Assembly: GCF_907164915.1 (NCBI RefSeq)
Contig: NC_061866.1
Coordinates: 44,704,320-44,768,319, forward strand
Source of the DNA: Impatiens glandulifera
Taxonomy: Eukaryota > Streptophyta > Magnoliopsida > Ericales > Balsaminaceae
Length of the DNA stretch: 64,000 bases
Direction of reading: 5' to 3'
Each line of letters opens with the position of its first letter. Positions within the stretch are counted from its first letter, which is position 1. The notes beneath the pieces are model-generated. The model worked only from the letters and a program-made list of their open reading frames with translations, did not search any database and had not been told where the DNA came from. Shown one piece after another: positions 60,236 to 64,000 of this stretch. The position numbers and the translations under genes were made by a program.

Positions 60236-61763
60236 TTTCTATACTTAGTAACATCGCATACGCCTGAGTAATACTTGGTTTTGAGTCCATAAGGAGTATT
60301 TGTTGTATTGCATGATCAAAATAGTCATTTAGTCCCATAAGAAACTGTGTGAGTATATTAGACGTGTCTTGTTAAACTATAAGTTTTACCCTTCTACAAT
60401 AGCAAGGTGTTCTTGGATCACAACATGGTAATGACTCCAAGTGTCACGTCCCAAAATTCTACTTTTCTCGATCGAGAGCATTCGGTCCTGGCTAAGACTT
60501 AGGACCGAGTGGTCCGACTGATGATCCTGCAGATGAAGGATTTATAAGGCAAGTACTATTTTCTACTATTTTCTAAACCCCATACAATGCTATTTATTTA
60601 TGTATTTTATATAAACGATGCATAACGTTTTCAAAGCATGTTTTCATTGCAAGTCCATGGTTTTCTAAAAATGATGTTTTTAAGTTAAGGGTAATGATAT
60701 CAAAGTGATCATGATGAATAAATTGACGGTCATGGGAGGATGGTTACCAAGATGAGCTCTAGTAGTCGGATTCCAAAATATGTGCTGACGGATGGATGCC
60801 TTCCATGGAGGATCAACTCTCTAAACTAAGGGTCCTAAACATGTGCTCAAGTATGCAACTGTACAAACACGAATGATGATATTCCCTTAAAATCCCTCAT
60901 GGATGCAATGTAGTATAAATGTCTTTTTATGTCTTCTTTTAAAATGTTTGTTGGGTCTATCGGCTCACTATGTTTGTGTGGTGTATGTGAATCCATCCAC
61001 GATTTTTATGACAGGTGAATGAAGATTTGGAGTCGAGCATGGTGTAGGAGATGCGTGTGGAAGGAGGGACCGAGACAATAGACCGACTTTTATAGCACCC
61101 ATTTCAATGATCAGCTTAGAAAGGCACCCTAGCGCTTCTGCATTTATGATCGAATATACGTTGATTTAAGTGTAGAAAATTAGGAATTTAGGGCGTTACT
61201 CCAAGACTATGAGCTCATCCCAAATTTCTTAATCTCATTGTCTTCTGAATCTAAAAACATTGTGGGCCATTATTTTCTTGATATTGCTCTTTGATATCAA
61301 TCCACAAATCTAATGCAGTGGTAGTTGATGAATAGTTAACCTTTATTTATTTAGAAATGGTGTTCAAGATCCAAGATTCAAGATCGTACTAAGCAATCTA
61401 CCTTTCTCCACCGATCAAAATTTTCAGCATCTTTTGTAGCCACTAATGATCCGTCTACGAACCCTAATATTGACTTTGCTTCCAGTGCTAACTTGATATC
61501 ACTACTCTAACCGATGTAGTTTCCCTCGTTGAATGTTGTTGTGCAAATAATGCTTTCTGGATTGTCCGAGTTCCTAATCGTAAACGAATCATTAGAGTCG
61601 CGTTTCTTCTTCGCGGCCATTTTAATTGGTTGAGTAATTTTTCGAATAGTTGAATACTTTCTTCGTTTGAACCGTTCACCGAGGAGAATGACGAATCACT
61701 ATCGGAATCATATGTTTTTCCTTTTATCTCTTCATGCCCTTCTTGATCTTCAAAAGAATCCAA
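60236..61763 (-). pseudogene. Copia gag remains, split by an insertion
   Basis: After the primer site the minus strand reads a short leader, then ALEAKSILGFVDGSLVATKD (about 61480) and WRKVDCLV, typical Copia gag. The insertion at 60443-61197 interrupts it. It continues as LMDSKPSITQAYAMLLSIES (about 60245-60300) and is then joined directly to the RT start. Protease and integrase are missing. Confidence 0.75.
60443..61197. mobile_element. Insertion nested in the Copia element, about 755 bp
   Basis: It is bounded by the direct repeat ACTCCAAG (60435-60442 and 61198-61205) and has short imperfect inverted ends (TGTCACGTCCCAAAATT at the left; reverse complement GTAACGCCCTAAATT at the right). 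No long protein frame. It could be a solo LTR or TRIM with a 5-bp duplication (CCAAG) or a small DNA transposon with an 8-bp duplication. The class is undecided. Confidence 0.65.
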
Positions 61764-61774
61764 CTCTGATACCA
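61764..61774 (-). other. Primer binding site of the Copia element
   Basis: The minus strand reads TGGTATCAGAG two bases after the 5' LTR, matching the initiator tRNA-Met 3' end. Confidence 0.8.
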
Positions 61775-61776
61775 TA

Positions 61777-61957
61777 TGAAAGTTATGAGAATGAGAGATT
61801 TAGGGATGGAAAAGAGAGATACAAAAACGTGACCCTCATTTGGAGTAGCCTATTCATTTTATATCAACATAATATACAATTAAGTCCTTAACAAACTTAA
61901 ATCTTTAAAAATAAGCCTTCCACTTTTATATTGTTTTACTTATTACATATTCTTACA
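61777..61957 (-). repeat. 5' LTR of the Copia element
   Basis: Plus strand starts TGAAAGTTATGAGAATG and ends TTCTTACA, aligned along its length with the other LTR. Confidence 0.85.
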
Positions 61958-64000
61958 TTCCCGAAATAAATCTCATTCTAGGCTTGTTAATTTGTATGGT
62001 GAGCGAACTGAGGACAAATTTAATTAGAGGAATAAAAAAAGTTCAACGTGAGACAATGTTATATGTCATGGGATAAGAGCATGTCATATAAACTTGGTTA
62101 AGTTGTGGGATAGGAACGTTTAATTTAAACTTGTGTTTTTTAGGTAGACTGTATTTATGAGGGAATCTCTATTGATGATCCATCCTATGAGGAAATTGAT
62201 GTATTATAGTTAGCAATATTTTAATATATATATATATATTATAAACAAAATATGCCCTTAAAATTAGAATAACATTTGGTTTTCAACTATATAGAAAAAC
62301 AAAAAGAAGAAAGAAAAAAAAAATCAAATGAAATTTGAGAATAATATTTTTGATGAAAATATCAAATCAAAATTGAGAATAATAACTTTGATCATATTTT
62401 CAAAACAATATATTTATAAATTGGGACTAATTAAGTTTGTAATTTATTCAAAATAGTAATTTATCTCATGATATCATAAACTTTTCAAATTCAGACCTCA
62501 TATTTAATAAGAAATTAGTTTCAGGCCCAAATTATTTTTTCAAAGGCAATTTTATTTATAAAAAAAAGGTGCAGTTTGAGCTAGTTTGATATGTTTTTCT
62601 TTTTTAGATTTTACCTAGTTTTATTCTCAATTATATCATTATCATTCAAATGATCAGATTATTCATTTTATTAATTAAAATATTTAAATCTTTTTATTTT
62701 TATTTTTATTAAATTTTAAATAAATATTTTTTAATAATTAAACTAATTAAAAATATATTTTTTTGGTTACTCTACTATGAATATGACTAGACTCTATTAA
62801 ATTAATAGAGAAGAATGTTCATAGATATAAGTAGATATGTCAGTCATACTATTGTAGATTTCTATACAAATAATTTTGACCGGAGATTAATATTATTTTC
62901 TAGATGATATTTTATATATTCTTGAAAGAAAAGCAAGACTAGATTATTTTCTTGTTTGTTTTATTAAAAAAAAATTATATTCAATGCATTTGAATAACAA
63001 AAAAGACATGTATGTCATGAATTGTCACAAATTAATAAAAAATATAACAAAAAAATAAAATGACATCAAACAACAGTAGATAAAGATTCAAACAAAAACA
63101 AAAACAAAAAGAGATGATCATAAATAACAATTTTCATCATAAAAAAATTAGAGAAAATGGAAAACTTGAAGATTGTTGCTTATAAGTCAATGATCAACAT
63201 CCAATATCCATGGTTGACTTGTAAATTGTAATTATAATGATGATTATAATAATTGTATTTAGAAGTCTCTCACACCCTTGTTGAAATTAATTTGAAATTA
63301 CTAAATGAATTAGTTTCATTTTTCAACAAATTAAAAAGAAAAAGGCACTCACAAGCTCCCATCCTTGTAGTAGAATTGTTTGAGAGTCAATATATTTGAA
63401 AAGTTCAAACCAAAATTGTAAGTGTCAACGTCTACTTGAAAACATTTATATACTTATTACACAAAACAAGTCTCTAAATAGTTTGAATTTTTTAAAAATA
63501 GTTGAAATGACCCAATACAATATATATGAAAATGTCATAACATCAATACATAGCAACGAAATGGAAAATCTATAGCTAACAAAGTAATTCATTTTGTGAC
63601 ACATTAACGAGTTTTATTTATATGGTTTTGTTCGTTGTGTTTTTAAGAAGCTAGTTTTGATTGTGTATGGAAAATCTCGATACTCAAGATGAATTGCATG
63701 TTGCTTTCCCTGTCTATGGGTTGGCCTCAAATTGTTCATAGACCATTTTTAGAAATATTAAAATTTATGATTATGAAAATTAATTATTAAGTAACACTAC
63801 TAATGCCAACAAATTAAGGAAGCTTCTATTATGGCATTATTCCATGAAATTAAAATTAAAATTATTTTGTATTTTCTAGTTGAGATAGTTTCTTCTATAT
63901 GTATAATCTATTCAAATAGATTTATTTATGAATGTAGTGGTTAAGAAAATAGCATAATTTGACTTTACTTTTAAAGAAGCATCCAATTCTAAAAATACCC
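61958..64000. other. AT-rich DNA to the window end
   Basis: No gene or element recognised. Confidence 0.4.

Larger units (their letters stand above)
58627..61957 (-). mobile_element. Old, internally deleted Ty1/Copia retrotransposon with a nested insertion
   Basis: Two short LTRs (58627-58814, 188 bp; 61777-61957, 181 bp) share their whole length with many differences. A tRNA-Met-type primer site adjoins the right LTR and a purine tract adjoins the left one, so the element points to the minus strand. The interior has gag and RT-RNase H remains only. I see no target duplication (ATCTA on one side, TTCCC on the other). Confidence 0.88.

Noticed and set aside
58627..61957. Target-site duplication for the Copia element
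   Set aside because: The flanking 5-mers (ATCTA and TTCCC) do not match, so none is claimed.

Overview
The window is nuclear DNA of a flowering plant, almost certainly a eudicot. It is AT-rich, its genes have short exons with GT-AG introns, and it carries plant-specific families (RWA, SFR2, R2R3-MYB) together with plant-type transposons. I do not name a species.

Host genes. Four intact protein genes could be rebuilt exon by exon with consistent splice phases: an RWA-type cell-wall O-acetylation membrane protein (+, 7864-11846, 16 coding exons, 543 aa); EMC6, a subunit of the ER membrane protein complex (-, 12684-14884, 3 coding exons, 119 aa); the galactolipid-remodelling GH1 enzyme SFR2 (-, 16488-20310, 10 exons, 631 aa); and a subgroup-20 R2R3-MYB factor (-, 30336-31673, 3 exons, 323 aa). 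A tRNA-Glu(UUC) lies between EMC6 and SFR2. A pectin methylesterase inhibitor pseudogene lies at 4050-4513.

Mobile DNA makes up most of the structured sequence outside those genes. (1) 32129-41435 is an apparently complete 9.3 kb Mutator-like element (MULE). It has 147-bp terminal inverted repeats, an 8-bp target duplication, an intact three-exon transposase (852 aa, minus strand) and a three-exon DUF1985 plus Ulp1/C48-protease gene (999 aa, plus strand). Nearly every non-coding gap of the element, including introns, is filled with arrays of one short motif, CG(A/T)TTCGC(T/A)AAGT. Its core CGCTAAGT also forms a perfect palindrome in both terminal repeats. The 5' part holds two hairpins of small-RNA-precursor size. 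This is the most interesting system in the window. (2) 46767-51905 is a very young CRM-like Ty3/Gypsy element with 404-bp LTRs differing at about 3 positions, a CCACT target duplication, and a frameshifting deletion in integrase. (3) 58627-61957 is an old Ty1/Copia element with gag joined to reverse transcriptase by an internal deletion and a second insertion nested in it. (4) A LINE 3' fragment sits in EMC6 intron 1. (5) There are several MITE, foldback and SINE-like repeats and a 45-bp minisatellite at the left end.

The remaining intergenic DNA (about 0.9-4, 4.5-7, 20.5-30.3, 41.4-46.8, 51.9-58.6 and 62-64 kb) is AT-rich with simple repeats, and I see no convincing genes in it.
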